This document shows, in pieces, positions 35,829 to 44,663 of a stretch of DNA of 64,000 bases (within the stretch, counting starts at the first letter, position 1; every line of letters starts with the position of its first letter). The notes under the pieces were generated by a model. The model did no database searches and was not told the origin of the DNA. It saw only the letters and a program-made list of their open reading frames with translations. The position numbers were made by a program, and so were the translations under genes. Source of the DNA: Parapedobacter lycopersici_A. GTDB lineage: Bacteria; Bacteroidota; Bacteroidia; Sphingobacteriales; Sphingobacteriaceae. Where the stretch lies: positions 1 to 64,000 of the forward strand of contig NZ_JBEBRB010000001.1 in the NCBI RefSeq assembly GCF_040395035.1. Direction: 5' to 3'.

Positions 35829-35860
35829 CAAAATTACCCACTATATTAACCGTATTGCAA
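35829..35860 (-). promoter_or_regulatory. promoter for rsfS-ftsH (TTG-N21-TAATTTTG)
   Basis: Minus-strand TAATTTTG (35829-35836) is preceded by TTG (35858-35860) with 21 bases between, a full consensus match. Predicted start near 35822, leader about 16 bases to the ATG at 35806. Confidence 0.6.
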
Positions 35861-36625
35861 AGTAACACAATTTTGGGATTATTTGTTGGACAAAATGTTA
35901 TTACCTTACCCTCCGTGGATTCGACAAACGAATACCTCAAGGCTGAACTGTCAAAATCCACGCCAGTTGTCGAAGGGACTGTAATAATGGCAGTCGAGCA
36001 GGTTGCGGGTCGCGGACAGAAAGGAGCTGTCTGGCATAGCGAGGCGGGAAAAAACCTGACCTTTAGCGTACTGTTCAATCCGGTGTTCCTGCACCCCGGC
36101 AACCAATTCCGTTTAACGGTAGCCATTAGCCTGGCGCTCGCCCGCTGGCTGGAATCTGTATTGCAGCACCCCGTTAGTATAAAATGGCCGAACGACAGTT
36201 ATGTTGACGGACGAAAAATTGCCGGTATTTTAGTCGAAAATATGCTCAAAGGCCAGACGTGGAAGTCGGCTATCGTCGGAATCGGCATTAACGTCAACCA
36301 AACGGATTTTCCCGTCGGGGCCGCCCGCCGACCCTGTTCCATCAAACAATTTTTACATAGGGATAGCAATATCCCTGAATTATTGTCCGATCTTTGCAAC
36401 TACCTGGAACAGGAGTACCTGGCACTAAAAAGCGGGGGGCATGAGGCCCAGCTGGCGCAATACAAGCAACGGCTGTACCGGTTGGGGGAGACCCATCCCT
36501 TTCTGATTGACGGCGTACAGGTAACGGGTATATTGTGCGGCGTGACCGAGACAGGCAAGCTCATGATCGATTTTAACGGCCATGTAGCGGCCTTTGACAT
36601 TAAAGAGGTGGAATTCGTATTTTAA
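35855..36625 (+). CDS. birA: biotin-[acetyl-CoA-carboxylase] ligase
   Basis: BirA activates biotin with ATP and attaches it to the carrier lysine of AccB, here encoded at 13856. The 256-residue sequence has VDSTNEYLK (about 19), the biotinyl-AMP loop QVAGRGQKGAVWHS (about 50), KWPNDSYVDGRKIAGILVE (about 110) and IVGIGINVNQTDFP. There is no N-terminal DNA-binding domain, so it is a monofunctional ligase. No ATG fits; the TTG at 35855 begins the expected MQSNTILGLFVGQ and follows the promoter element. Confidence 0.93.
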   Translation: MQSNTILGLFVGQNVITLPSVDSTNEYLKAELSKSTPVVEGTVIMAVEQVAGRGQKGAVWHSEAGKNLTFSVLFNPVFLHPGNQFRLTVAISLALARWLESVLQHPVSIKWPNDSYVDGRKIAGILVENMLKGQTWKSAIVGIGINVNQTDFPVGAARRPCSIKQFLHRDSNIPELLSDLCNYLEQEYLALKSGGHEAQLAQYKQRLYRLGETHPFLIDGVQVTGILCGVTETGKLMIDFNGHVAAFDIKEVEFVF

Positions 36626-36636
36626 TCTTTAATTCG

Positions 36637-36644
36637 TAATTTTG
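36637..36644 (+). promoter_or_regulatory. TAATTTTG -7 element upstream of the DsbD genes
   Basis: Matches TAnnTTTG; predicted leader about 86 bases to the ATG at 36737. Confidence 0.4.
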
Positions 36645-36736
36645 CGACTCCAGTATCGGTTGCCCGGCAATATCAGCCTTGATGCACAGCGCTGCATCCC
36701 AAACGTTATGTTCCATTAGTTTGCAAACGATTAATA

Positions 36737-37198
36737 TTGTCCCATATCATGAAAAAAATCCTTTTTGCTTCCGTTATTCTATTATTTGCAGTAAGCGGCG
36801 CCACGGCCCAACTACTGAAACCCGTTAAGTGGCAGTTCGGTGCAAAAAAAATAAGCGATACTGAAGCAGTTGTCTTTATGAAGGCCACGATGAATAAGGG
36901 CTGGTATATTTATTCACAACACCTGGGAGAAGGCGGCCCTATACCGACATCCTTTGCGTTCACGCCATCCAATGCTTATTCACTGATCGGCAAGCCGGCC
37001 GAACCAAAACCCAAAACCAAGCACGAACAAGTGTTTGATATGGATGTGGCTTATTTTGAAAATGAAGTTGTTTTCCAGCAAAAAGTAAAATTAACCAAAG
37101 GTGCTACCTCCGTAAAAGGAACGGTGGAGTTTATGGCCTGCAATGCCACGCAGTGTCTGCCGCCGGATGAAGTTGAATTTACGATCGCAGTAAAATAA
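36737..37198 (+). CDS. DsbD alpha-domain protein (separate N-terminal domain)
   Basis: The 153-residue periplasmic protein has a signal peptide ending in TATAQ-like residues (GATAQ, about 21) and matches the N-terminal alpha domain of DsbD, with the redox cysteine pair in FMACNATQCLPP (about 137 and 142). In E. coli this domain is fused to the membrane and thioredoxin domains; here those are encoded by the next gene, 12 bases downstream. It should take electrons from the partner and pass them to periplasmic thioredoxin-like proteins. Confidence 0.88.
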   Translation: MSHIMKKILFASVILLFAVSGATAQLLKPVKWQFGAKKISDTEAVVFMKATMNKGWYIYSQHLGEGGPIPTSFAFTPSNAYSLIGKPAEPKPKTKHEQVFDMDVAYFENEVVFQQKVKLTKGATSVKGTVEFMACNATQCLPPDEVEFTIAVK

Positions 37199-37210
37199 CA
37201 GGTTCCCGGC

Positions 37211-38881
37211 ATGAAACGCTTATTCAACCTCCTTATACTGTTTAGCATTACCATGTCCGTACTGGCCGCACCGTCAGCATTCGGACAAGCCGACACATTA
37301 CTCAGTTTCGATGACGTCGAGTTTACCGACGGACAGGATACTGCTCCCGCGACGGACACGGCGGTTGCACCGGCAACCGGCATATCGTCTCCTGCAACCC
37401 TATCGCCGGCAGCACCGGCAGACGGAGCTCCCGATACCCTCTGGGGCATTTTCATTGCGGGGATTATTGGTGGTTTTGCGGCTTTCCTGATGCCCTGTAT
37501 TTATCCAATGGTACCGCTCACCGTGTCTTTTTTCACCAAACGGAGCGGTTCGAGGTCCAAGGGCGTTATCAATGCCCTGTTATACGGAGTCTTTATCATT
37601 GTCATTTATGTTGCGCTCGGCATGCTGGTGACGCTGCTTTTCGGCGCATCCGCGCTCAACGAGGCGGCCAGCAGTGCCTGGTTCAACCTGATATTTTTTG
37701 TCATTATTATCATTTTCGCAGTTTCTTTTCTGGGCGCATTTGAGATCACCCTACCTTCACGCTTTGTCAACAAAATGGACGAGAAGTCCAATCGGGGCGG
37801 CTTACTGGGTTTATTCTTTATGGCATTCACGCTTGCCCTTGTATCCTTTTCCTGCACCGGACCCATCATTGGCTATTTATTGGTTGAAGCCGTATCCAAG
37901 GGAGCATTGATGGGCCCCGCGATTGGCATGCTTGGCTTCTCGATCGCATTGGCCATCCCCTTTATGCTATTTGCCTTTTTCCCCTCGTGGCTCAAGGAAA
38001 TGCCTAAATCGGGCGGGTGGCTCAATACCGTGAAGGTTTCACTGGGTTTCCTCGAATTGGCATTGGCATTCAAATTCCTGTCCAACGTTGATCTCGCCTA
38101 TCACTGGGGAATACTGGACCGCGAAGTATTTCTGGCCATATGGATCGTGATCTTCGGATTATTTGGACTGTACCTGCTGGGCAAATTGCGCTTTTCGCAT
38201 GACAGCGATATGCCGTTCTTATCCGTCCCACGTCTTTTTATTGCCATCGCCGTGCTTTCATTTACCGTTTACATGATCCCGGGAATGTGGGGAGCGCCGC
38301 TTAAGGCATTAAGTGCCTGGCTGCCGCCATCACCTACGCAGGATTTCAATCTTCATCAGGCGATGTATACCACCGGCGGAACCCAGGCGGGTAGTGGCGT
38401 TGCCAAAAAATACGGCAACCTGTTCCACGCACCCCACGGCATCGATGCCTTTTACGACTACGACCAGGCACTGGCCCATTCACAGCAGGTGAATAAGCCC
38501 CTGTTGCTCGATTTTACCGGCTGGAGCTGTGTGAATTGCCGGAAGATGGAAGAGTCGGTGTGGCCCGATCCCCGGGTACTGAAACGCCTGAAGGAAGATT
38601 TCATATTGGTATCATTATACGTCGATGACCGCACGGAACTGACTCCCGAAGAGCAGTATACCTCCGAGTTCAGCGGAAAAAAAATCCGGCGTGTCGGCCA
38701 GAAGTGGTCGGACTTCCAGGCCGCACGTTTCGGCGCCAACGCGCAGCCTTACTATGTGATCGTGGATGGGGAAGGGAATCAATTGGTTCCTGCACAGGCC
38801 TATAATGAAGATATCGAAAATTACATTAATTTTCTGGACAGTGGTCTGGCAGCCTTTCATGGCACCGCCGGCGCAAATTAA
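37211..38881 (+). CDS. dsbD: DsbD-type thiol:disulfide interchange protein (beta-gamma domains)
   Basis: The 556-residue protein carries electrons from cytoplasmic thioredoxin to the periplasm. After a signal peptide (ending SAFGQ) and an Asp/Ala-rich linker (about 28-75) come eight helices with the membrane cysteines in AFLMPCIYPMVPLT (about 98) and SFSCTGPIIG (about 216), then a C-terminal thioredoxin domain with WSCVNCRKMEE (about 437, 440). The alpha domain is supplied by the preceding gene. Likely clients are TlpA-like proteins such as the one at 39895. Confidence 0.92.
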   Translation: MKRLFNLLILFSITMSVLAAPSAFGQADTLLSFDDVEFTDGQDTAPATDTAVAPATGISSPATLSPAAPADGAPDTLWGIFIAGIIGGFAAFLMPCIYPMVPLTVSFFTKRSGSRSKGVINALLYGVFIIVIYVALGMLVTLLFGASALNEAASSAWFNLIFFVIIIIFAVSFLGAFEITLPSRFVNKMDEKSNRGGLLGLFFMAFTLALVSFSCTGPIIGYLLVEAVSKGALMGPAIGMLGFSIALAIPFMLFAFFPSWLKEMPKSGGWLNTVKVSLGFLELALAFKFLSNVDLAYHWGILDREVFLAIWIVIFGLFGLYLLGKLRFSHDSDMPFLSVPRLFIAIAVLSFTVYMIPGMWGAPLKALSAWLPPSPTQDFNLHQAMYTTGGTQAGSGVAKKYGNLFHAPHGIDAFYDYDQALAHSQQVNKPLLLDFTGWSCVNCRKMEESVWPDPRVLKRLKEDFILVSLYVDDRTELTPEEQYTSEFSGKKIRRVGQKWSDFQAARFGANAQPYYVIVDGEGNQLVPAQAYNEDIENYINFLDSGLAAFHGTAGAN

Positions 38882-38901
38882 ACGCAATAAGAACGATTGG
38901 C

Positions 38902-39879
38902 ATGAGCAACATCAAGAACATCGCAGTATTTACCTCCGGCGGGGATGCCCCCGGCATGAATGCCGCCATAAGGGCCGTAGTGCGGGCTGGACTGTATTAC
39001 AACCTGAATGTGTTCGGCATCGGCCGCGGGTACGATGGCATGGTGCATAACGACATCTTTCCGATGGACGCCAAATCAGTGGCCAACATCATCCAACGGG
39101 GGGGAACCATCTTAAAAACGGCCAGGAGCGAAGAATTCAGAACGATCGCGGGCCGGAAACAGGCGTATGATAACCTCCGCGCCCGTGGCATTGACGCCCT
39201 TGTCGCTATCGGGGGCGATGGCACGTTTACCGGTGCCGCCAAGTTCATTGAAGAGTTCGACATTCCGGTCATCGGTTTGCCTGGTACCATTGACAACGAT
39301 CTTGCAGGCACTGATTTTACCATCGGATACGATACGGCAATCAATACCGTTATCGAAGCAGTCGATAAGATCCGGGACACCGCCGAATCACATGATCGGG
39401 TATTTGTCGTGGAAGTGATGGGCCGCGATTCCGGCTTAATTGCGCTGCGTTCGGGCATCAGCGTTGGTGCGGAGTGCGTGCTTATTCCCGAAATCAAGGT
39501 GGACTACGAAGCCATGATGGCCAGGCTCGACCGGACCCGAAAAAACAAGGCCTCACGTATCATTATCGTGGCTGAAGGTGATGACGCCGGCGGGGGGTTT
39601 GCCGTCGCCGAGCGGGTTAAGGCCCGCTTCCCCCACTACGATCTCCGGGTGTCTATACTGGGCCATATCCAGCGCGGAGGCAGCCCTACCTGTATGGACC
39701 GTGTGCTGGCCAGCCGCCTCGGCGTGGCTGCCGTAGAGGGTTTGTTAAACGGACGTAAAGGAGAAATGGCCGGGCTAATTCACGGGCAGGTTGAATTTAC
39801 CCCGTTCAGCAAGGCCATTAAGCACATCAGCAACATCAACGAAAACCTGATCCGGATTGTGGATATCCTGTCGATTTAA
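38902..39879 (+). CDS. pfkA: ATP-dependent 6-phosphofructokinase
   Basis: PfkA phosphorylates fructose 6-phosphate, the committed step of glycolysis. The 325-residue sequence has TSGGDAPGMNAAIRA (about 11), the ATP loop GGDGTFTGA (about 103), the catalytic PGTIDNDLAGTD (Asp about 129) and MGRDSGLIAL (about 172). The glycine after GGDGT-type residues and overall length match the ATP-dependent, allosteric group. It follows dsbD after 20 bases and is convergent with the TlpA-like gene. Confidence 0.96.
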   Translation: MSNIKNIAVFTSGGDAPGMNAAIRAVVRAGLYYNLNVFGIGRGYDGMVHNDIFPMDAKSVANIIQRGGTILKTARSEEFRTIAGRKQAYDNLRARGIDALVAIGGDGTFTGAAKFIEEFDIPVIGLPGTIDNDLAGTDFTIGYDTAINTVIEAVDKIRDTAESHDRVFVVEVMGRDSGLIALRSGISVGAECVLIPEIKVDYEAMMARLDRTRKNKASRIIIVAEGDDAGGGFAVAERVKARFPHYDLRVSILGHIQRGGSPTCMDRVLASRLGVAAVEGLLNGRKGEMAGLIHGQVEFTPFSKAIKHISNINENLIRIVDILSI

Positions 39880-39894
39880 TGCGGCAGTCAGCGG

Positions 39895-41010
39895 TTAGTT
39901 TAGCAGCTCTTCCAGTTTTGCATGCAACGCTTCGCCACGTAAGTCTTTGGCAATAATCTTCCCCTCGGGGTCCAGCAGGAAATTCGCGGGAATGCCTTTG
40001 ATGGCATACTGCTGCACGACGCTGGTTTGCCACCATTTCAATTCCGATACATGGGCCCAGTCCTGCAGGCCGTCGGTATGGATGGCCTTTAACCAGGCTT
40101 CCTTTGCGCCCGGGCGATCCAGCGATACGCCGAATACGGTAAAATTCCGGTCCTTGAACCGCTGGTAGGCAGCCACCACATTCGGGTTTTCGTGCCTGCA
40201 GGGCAGGCACCAGCTGGCCCAGAAATCGATCAATACGTATTTACCCCTGAAGGAGGAGAGTGCAATTTCATTCCCGGCCGTATCAGGCTGGGCAAATTCC
40301 GGCGCTACCGCTCCCACACCGACGCGTTCTATATTAGCCACCAATTCCTTGATAACCTGTCCTTTTTCCGTGCGTTTAAGTCTGGCCGAAAGCCGTTTAA
40401 AACTAGGCACCACCAGTTCATGATTGCCGGGTTTCTCTACATAAACATACAACAGGTCAAGGCTTAAAGGGCTTTTGGGATGTTTCTTTATGAATTGAAA
40501 ATCAATCGCCTCCTGCTCTTCCATAATCGCCATCATCCGGGCAGAAAGCGCAGCCTGGAAAGCGGGATCCTGCTGTTGTTCCTTGGAAGCTGCATTATAT
40601 TGTCTTCTGACTTCGGTAACCTTCGCCATCGGTTCGGCCAATTGCATCTGGTAGGTTGTGAAATCCCGGTTTACCCGCCCTCCCTTCACCGTTGCGTGGG
40701 TGAGCGAGTCAGCTGACGTGATCCGGATGATGCCCCGTTCCAGGTAAATTTCCTTACGGTCGGGCATCGATTCCTCCGTTTCGGGAAGGCTTACCACCAA
40801 CGCGCGCGACGGCGCATCCACGCTCCCTCGGAATTCAAACAAACCCTCGGGCGATACCGTCGTCGAATCCAGCGCCATACCGGTTGCCGTTTGGTAGCTT
40901 AAATATACTTTTTCCGGCCGTGTTCCGATTTTTCCCGTTACCGTAAAATCTTCCTGCGCCATCACACCCAGCGGAACACACGCCAGCGCAATCCATACTC
41001 CTTTTTTCAT
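39895..41010 (-). CDS. TlpA-like thioredoxin-fold protein with DUF4369 domain
   Basis: The 371-residue protein has a signal peptide (ending VMAQ), an N-terminal DUF4369 domain (about 22-140: FTVTGKIGTRPEKVYLSYQ), a helical middle and a C-terminal AhpC/TSA-type thioredoxin fold with FWASWCLPCRHENP (Cys pair about 270 and 273). This arrangement is common in Bacteroidota and is taken as a periplasmic reductant of disulfides; a natural electron source is the DsbD system encoded just before pfkA. Confidence 0.9.
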   Translation of the reverse strand: MKKGVWIALACVPLGVMAQEDFTVTGKIGTRPEKVYLSYQTATGMALDSTTVSPEGLFEFRGSVDAPSRALVVSLPETEESMPDRKEIYLERGIIRITSADSLTHATVKGGRVNRDFTTYQMQLAEPMAKVTEVRRQYNAASKEQQQDPAFQAALSARMMAIMEEQEAIDFQFIKKHPKSPLSLDLLYVYVEKPGNHELVVPSFKRLSARLKRTEKGQVIKELVANIERVGVGAVAPEFAQPDTAGNEIALSSFRGKYVLIDFWASWCLPCRHENPNVVAAYQRFKDRNFTVFGVSLDRPGAKEAWLKAIHTDGLQDWAHVSELKWWQTSVVQQYAIKGIPANFLLDPEGKIIAKDLRGEALHAKLEELLN

Positions 41011-41153
41011 CTGTACATTTGTCTCTTATCGCTAATGAAGCTTGCACGAGCTGTTTTACTCCCGTCATTTTGAGCGACAGCTCCCCGCAGGTTTCATCAC
41101 GATCCTGTTAATTTCATTCTGCTTTTGAGCGCTAATATGTGTCACTCCTGCCA

Positions 41154-41951
41154 TTACCACCTTCCGCTGGCTCCGCCACCGCCAAAACCTCCTCCACCAA
41201 AGCCGCCGAAACCACCGCCGCCTCCGCCGAAGCCACCACCCCCACCAAAGCCACCGCCTCCGCCACCACGGCCCAGGCCGCTCAGCAATGTCCACCACAG
41301 CAGGTCCGACGTACCACGGCGATCCATTACGCCGCCTCCGCCGCCACCGCGTCCACGGCCTACCAACGCCATAATAACTACAACCACGATCACCAAAAAA
41401 AGCAAGCCGCCGAAGCCACTGCCTTTAGCTGATTTTTTCGGAGACGCCTTGTATTCACCCTTGGTATAGGATATCAGGGCGTCCGTACCTCGGTCGATGC
41501 CGGTAAAGTAGTCGCCCTGCCGGAAAGCCGGCTTAATTTCGTTTTCAATAATACGATAGGCAATCGCATCGGGCACAGCGCCTTCTACGCCATATCCCGT
41601 CTGGATGGTCATCGCCCGGTCTCCCAGCGCCACCAGCAACAAAATCCCATTATCGTGTTCCTTACCGCCAATGCCCCATTGCTGCGCCAGCCGCACACCA
41701 TAGTCGGCGATATCATATTGGCCGGTCGACTGCATCACCACGACCGCAATCTGGGTCGACGTACTGTCGTCGAAGGCAACCAGTTTCCGTTCCAGCTGCG
41801 CGATCTGTGCCGCATTCAGCGTATTGGTGTAGTCGTTAACAAGCCGGTTGGGCTGCGGCGGAAAATCCTGCCCGTACACGGCACCGCACAGGCCTGTAAC
41901 CAGTATCAGAAAAAAAATAAACTGTCGGTACATGTTTCGCTGTCTGCCCAT
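41154..41951 (-). CDS. TPM-domain protein with glycine-rich tail (YgcG-like)
   Basis: The protein has a signal peptide (FIFFLILVTGLCGAVYGQ), a TPM domain (about 30-170: LVNDYTNTLNAAQIAQLERKL, then NGILLLVALGDRAMTIQTGYGVEG), one helix (about 195-215) and a long tail of GGGGF-type repeats. TPM proteins of this class are phosphatase-like envelope proteins. The start is uncertain: ATGs at 41951/41954 follow AGGAG and lie eight to eleven bases after the upstream stop, while the ATG at 41933 also gives a full signal peptide. The upstream frame to 42080 overlaps the neighbouring gene and is rejected. Confidence 0.85.
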   Translation of the reverse strand: MGRQRNMYRQFIFFLILVTGLCGAVYGQDFPPQPNRLVNDYTNTLNAAQIAQLERKLVAFDDSTSTQIAVVVMQSTGQYDIADYGVRLAQQWGIGGKEHDNGILLLVALGDRAMTIQTGYGVEGAVPDAIAYRIIENEIKPAFRQGDYFTGIDRGTDALISYTKGEYKASPKKSAKGSGFGGLLFLVIVVVVIMALVGRGRGGGGGGVMDRRGTSDLLWWTLLSGLGRGGGGGGFGGGGGFGGGGGGFGGFGGGGFGGGGASGRW

Positions 41952-41961
41952 CATCTCCTGC

Positions 41962-42411
41962 CTATTTGCCATCATAATCATCACCTTTACCGAAAACGAC
42001 GTCATTGGGCAGTTCGTTAATGTCGTCTTCCATACGCGGGAAAAATTGCTGCAGTTGTTTGCCGGCATGCGTAATACCATCGATCAGTCCACGTACCAGG
42101 TCGTCCTTCCGGAATGCCTGTAACATCAGGTCCCGTGTTTCTTCCCAGAAATCCGCAGGCACTTTCCTGTCGATTCCATGGTCGCCGATAATCGCAAACT
42201 GATGGTCTTCCACCGACATGTAAATCAACACCCCGTTGCGGAGGGCCGTTCGGTCCATGCCCAACCGGCGAAAATACCATACCGCGCGATCCAGCACCTC
42301 ACCCTTGCAGCGCGGCTCTATCGCCAGGCGGATTTCCCCTGACGTATGGTTCTCCGCCACACTGATGGCATGCACAATCTTTTCCTGCTGTTCTGCTGTA
42401 AACAACTCCAT
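41962..42411 (-). CDS. TPM-domain protein (short form)
   Basis: The 149-residue protein is a TPM domain without signal peptide or tail (TAEQQEKIVHAISVAENHTSGEIRLAIEP, then NGVLIYMSVEDHQFAIIGDHGID). It lies between lemA and the longer TPM gene on the same strand, 13 and about 10 bases apart, the standard LemA-TPM-TPM operon of Bacteroidota. The function of the set is not established; an envelope or membrane-proximal role is inferred. Confidence 0.88.
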   Translation of the reverse strand: MELFTAEQQEKIVHAISVAENHTSGEIRLAIEPRCKGEVLDRAVWYFRRLGMDRTALRNGVLIYMSVEDHQFAIIGDHGIDRKVPADFWEETRDLMLQAFRKDDLVRGLIDGITHAGKQLQQFFPRMEDDINELPNDVVFGKGDDYDGK

Positions 42412-42424
42412 TTCAGGTCAACAA

Positions 42425-43003
42425 TTAAAATTGTACCTCGGGGGCCTGTTCCGCTCCCGCTTCCGCGGCAAAATATCCTTTCTGCTTGAAACCAAATAAG
42501 CCTGCGGTAATGTTATTCGGAAACCGCCTCACGGAGGAGTTGTATTCCTGCGTAGCTTCGTTGAAAGCCCTACGCTCCGTGCTGATCCGGTTTTCCGTAC
42601 CTTCCAGCTGTGCCTGTAATTCCATGAAGTTCTGGTTGGCCTTCAGCTCGGGATAGCGCTCAACCGTAACCAGCAGGCGCCCCAGAGATTGCGACAGCGC
42701 ATCCTGCGACTGCTGAAACTGCTGGATCGCTTCCGGTGTCAGGTTTTCCGGATCAACCGTAACCGATGAAGCCTTTGCCCGGGCTTCAATTACCTGGGTA
42801 AGGGTTTCCTGTTCAAAATTAGCAGCTCCCTTAACCGTGTTTACCAGGTTCGGGATCAGGTCTGCCCGCCGTTGGTAGGCATTTTCCACCTGGGCCCATT
42901 TGCCCTTTACATTTTCTTCCAGGTTAACGAGTGAGTTGTACCCGCAGGAGCTGAACGACAATGCGGTAAGCACCCCCGCCATCAGGATAAATAATCTTTT
43001 CAT
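42425..43003 (-). CDS. lemA: LemA-family lipoprotein
   Basis: The ATG at 43003 gives a 192-residue protein with a lipoprotein signal (lipobox SFSSC, Cys about 20) followed by GYNSLVNLEENVKGKWAQVENAYQRRADLIPNLV in pieces typical of LemA, and a four-helix coiled domain. LemA proteins are envelope anchored by their N-terminus. It is first in an operon with two TPM genes. The six-codon extension upstream to 43021 is not needed. Confidence 0.92.
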   Translation of the reverse strand: MKRLFILMAGVLTALSFSSCGYNSLVNLEENVKGKWAQVENAYQRRADLIPNLVNTVKGAANFEQETLTQVIEARAKASSVTVDPENLTPEAIQQFQQSQDALSQSLGRLLVTVERYPELKANQNFMELQAQLEGTENRISTERRAFNEATQEYNSSVRRFPNNITAGLFGFKQKGYFAAEAGAEQAPEVQF

Positions 43004-43062
43004 ATTGATTTGATTTAGCATATGTTAATCACACGAATGTACTACTTTGACGGCAAAATCCA

Positions 43063-43070
43063 TACCTTTG
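43063..43070 (+). promoter_or_regulatory. TACCTTTG -7 element for the flavoprotein gene
   Basis: Matches TAnnTTTG; predicted start near 43077, leader about 27 bases. Confidence 0.5.
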
Positions 43071-43103
43071 TTACGCTTTGGGATAAAAACCTGACACACC
43101 AGC

Positions 43104-44645
43104 ATGCAAAAAGAAATCGAACTCGGCATTTCGCCGGATAAAATCGCGGACGAAAGTTACCTTATCCAGCAGGTCGCCGCAGCCCTTCAACTTCCCGTTT
43201 CCGACATTACTGCTATAAAAATACGCAAACGGTCAATCGATGCCCGTGCGAAGCACGTGCTCTACCGGATCCGGGTAGTCGTATTCATTGGCGAACAGCC
43301 TGTCCCTGACAGGTTCCTTTTTTCATATGCCAATGTTGCAGCTGCCCCGCCGGTAATTATTATCGGTGCAGGTCCGGCCGGCCTTTTTGCCGCGCTGCGC
43401 TGCATCGCGCGCGGGTTGCGGCCCATCGTGTTGGAACGCGGCAAATCGGTACAGGAACGCCGCCGGGACCTGGCACTGCTGAACAAAGAGGGCATCGTAA
43501 ATCCCAATTCCAACTACTGTTTCGGGGAAGGCGGAGCCGGCACCTATTCCGATGGAAAGCTTTATACCCGGTCGAACAAACGGGGCGATGTGCAGCAGGT
43601 GCTGCAGTTCCTGGTTGCCCACGGCGCCCCGCCCGACATTCTGGTGGATGCCCGTCCGCACATTGGAACCAATAAACTGCCCCACATCATCCAGGCCATA
43701 CGCCAAACTATTTTGGCGTATGGCGGCGAAATCCGGTTCGACAGCGAGGTCTGCGATATATTGGAACAGGCAGGGCAGGTAGCCGGCGTGGAGCTGGTAT
43801 CCGGCGACCGCTTCGCGGCGCGCCACGTCATCGTAGCCACTGGACATTCCGCCCGGGATATATTCGCGTTGTTCCGCCGGAAAAACTGGCTGGTGGAGGC
43901 CAAACCGTTTGCGTTAGGTGTGCGGATCGAACATCCGCAGGAAATAATTGACCGGGCGCAGTACCATTGTGACGTACGTGGCCCGCACCTTCCTCCGGCT
44001 TATTACAGTATTGTGGAACAGGTGGGTTCACGCGGGGTATTCTCCTTCTGCATGTGCCCCGGGGGCATCATTGCGCCATGTGCTACAGGTGCCGGTGAGG
44101 TGGTCGTCAACGGCTGGTCGCCCTCCCGGCGCAATAACCCGCATGCCAACTCCGGCACGGTGGTGCAGGTTGATTTCGGCGATGTTCCCGATGCCGCGAC
44201 AAATCCGTTCGCGCTCCTCGAGTTTCAACAAGCCGTTGAACATCGCGCTTTCGAGGCAGGTGGAGGTAATCTCGTGGCACCTGCCCAGCGGATGGTTGAT
44301 TTTGTAGCCGGGAAGTTGTCGGCCACATTACCGGAAAACTCCTACAAACCCGGTACGAAAAGCGCACCGCTGGCCGAAGTGCTGCCCGCTTTCGTACACG
44401 ACGCGCTTCGGCAGGCACTTCCGCTGTTCGGCAAAAAAATAAAAGGTTATTACACCAACGAGGCTTTATTAGTGGGTGTAGAGTCGCGCACATCCTCTCC
44501 GGTCCGTATTCCCCGGGATAAAGAAACCCTGCAGCATCCGCAGGTAAAGGGACTGTATCCCTGTGGTGAAGGGGCCGGATATGCCGGCGGGATTGTCTCC
44601 GCCGCCATTGACGGCATGAATTGTGCCGACCGGATTGCGGGGTAG
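43104..44645 (+). CDS. NAD(P)/FAD-dependent oxidoreductase (COG2509-like)
   Basis: The 513-residue flavoprotein has an N-terminal domain of about 85 residues, an FAD-binding Rossmann motif VIIIGAGPAGLFAALRC (about 90), YCFGEGGAGTYSDGKLYTRS (about 137), a second dinucleotide signature VIVATGHSARDIF, and the C-terminal PCGEGAGYAGGIVSAAIDG. It resembles uncharacterised FAD-dependent dehydrogenases; its substrate is unknown. It is cytoplasmic and convergent with sufD, 18 bases apart. Confidence 0.88.
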   Translation: MQKEIELGISPDKIADESYLIQQVAAALQLPVSDITAIKIRKRSIDARAKHVLYRIRVVVFIGEQPVPDRFLFSYANVAAAPPVIIIGAGPAGLFAALRCIARGLRPIVLERGKSVQERRRDLALLNKEGIVNPNSNYCFGEGGAGTYSDGKLYTRSNKRGDVQQVLQFLVAHGAPPDILVDARPHIGTNKLPHIIQAIRQTILAYGGEIRFDSEVCDILEQAGQVAGVELVSGDRFAARHVIVATGHSARDIFALFRRKNWLVEAKPFALGVRIEHPQEIIDRAQYHCDVRGPHLPPAYYSIVEQVGSRGVFSFCMCPGGIIAPCATGAGEVVVNGWSPSRRNNPHANSGTVVQVDFGDVPDAATNPFALLEFQQAVEHRAFEAGGGNLVAPAQRMVDFVAGKLSATLPENSYKPGTKSAPLAEVLPAFVHDALRQALPLFGKKIKGYYTNEALLVGVESRTSSPVRIPRDKETLQHPQVKGLYPCGEGAGYAGGIVSAAIDGMNCADRIAG

Positions 44646-44663
44646 TTGCCCGATACCGTGTGG

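Noticed and set aside
41065..41469. Proline- and alanine-rich open frames opposite the TPM gene
   Set aside because: Complements of the glycine-rich tail of the TPM protein at 41154-41951.
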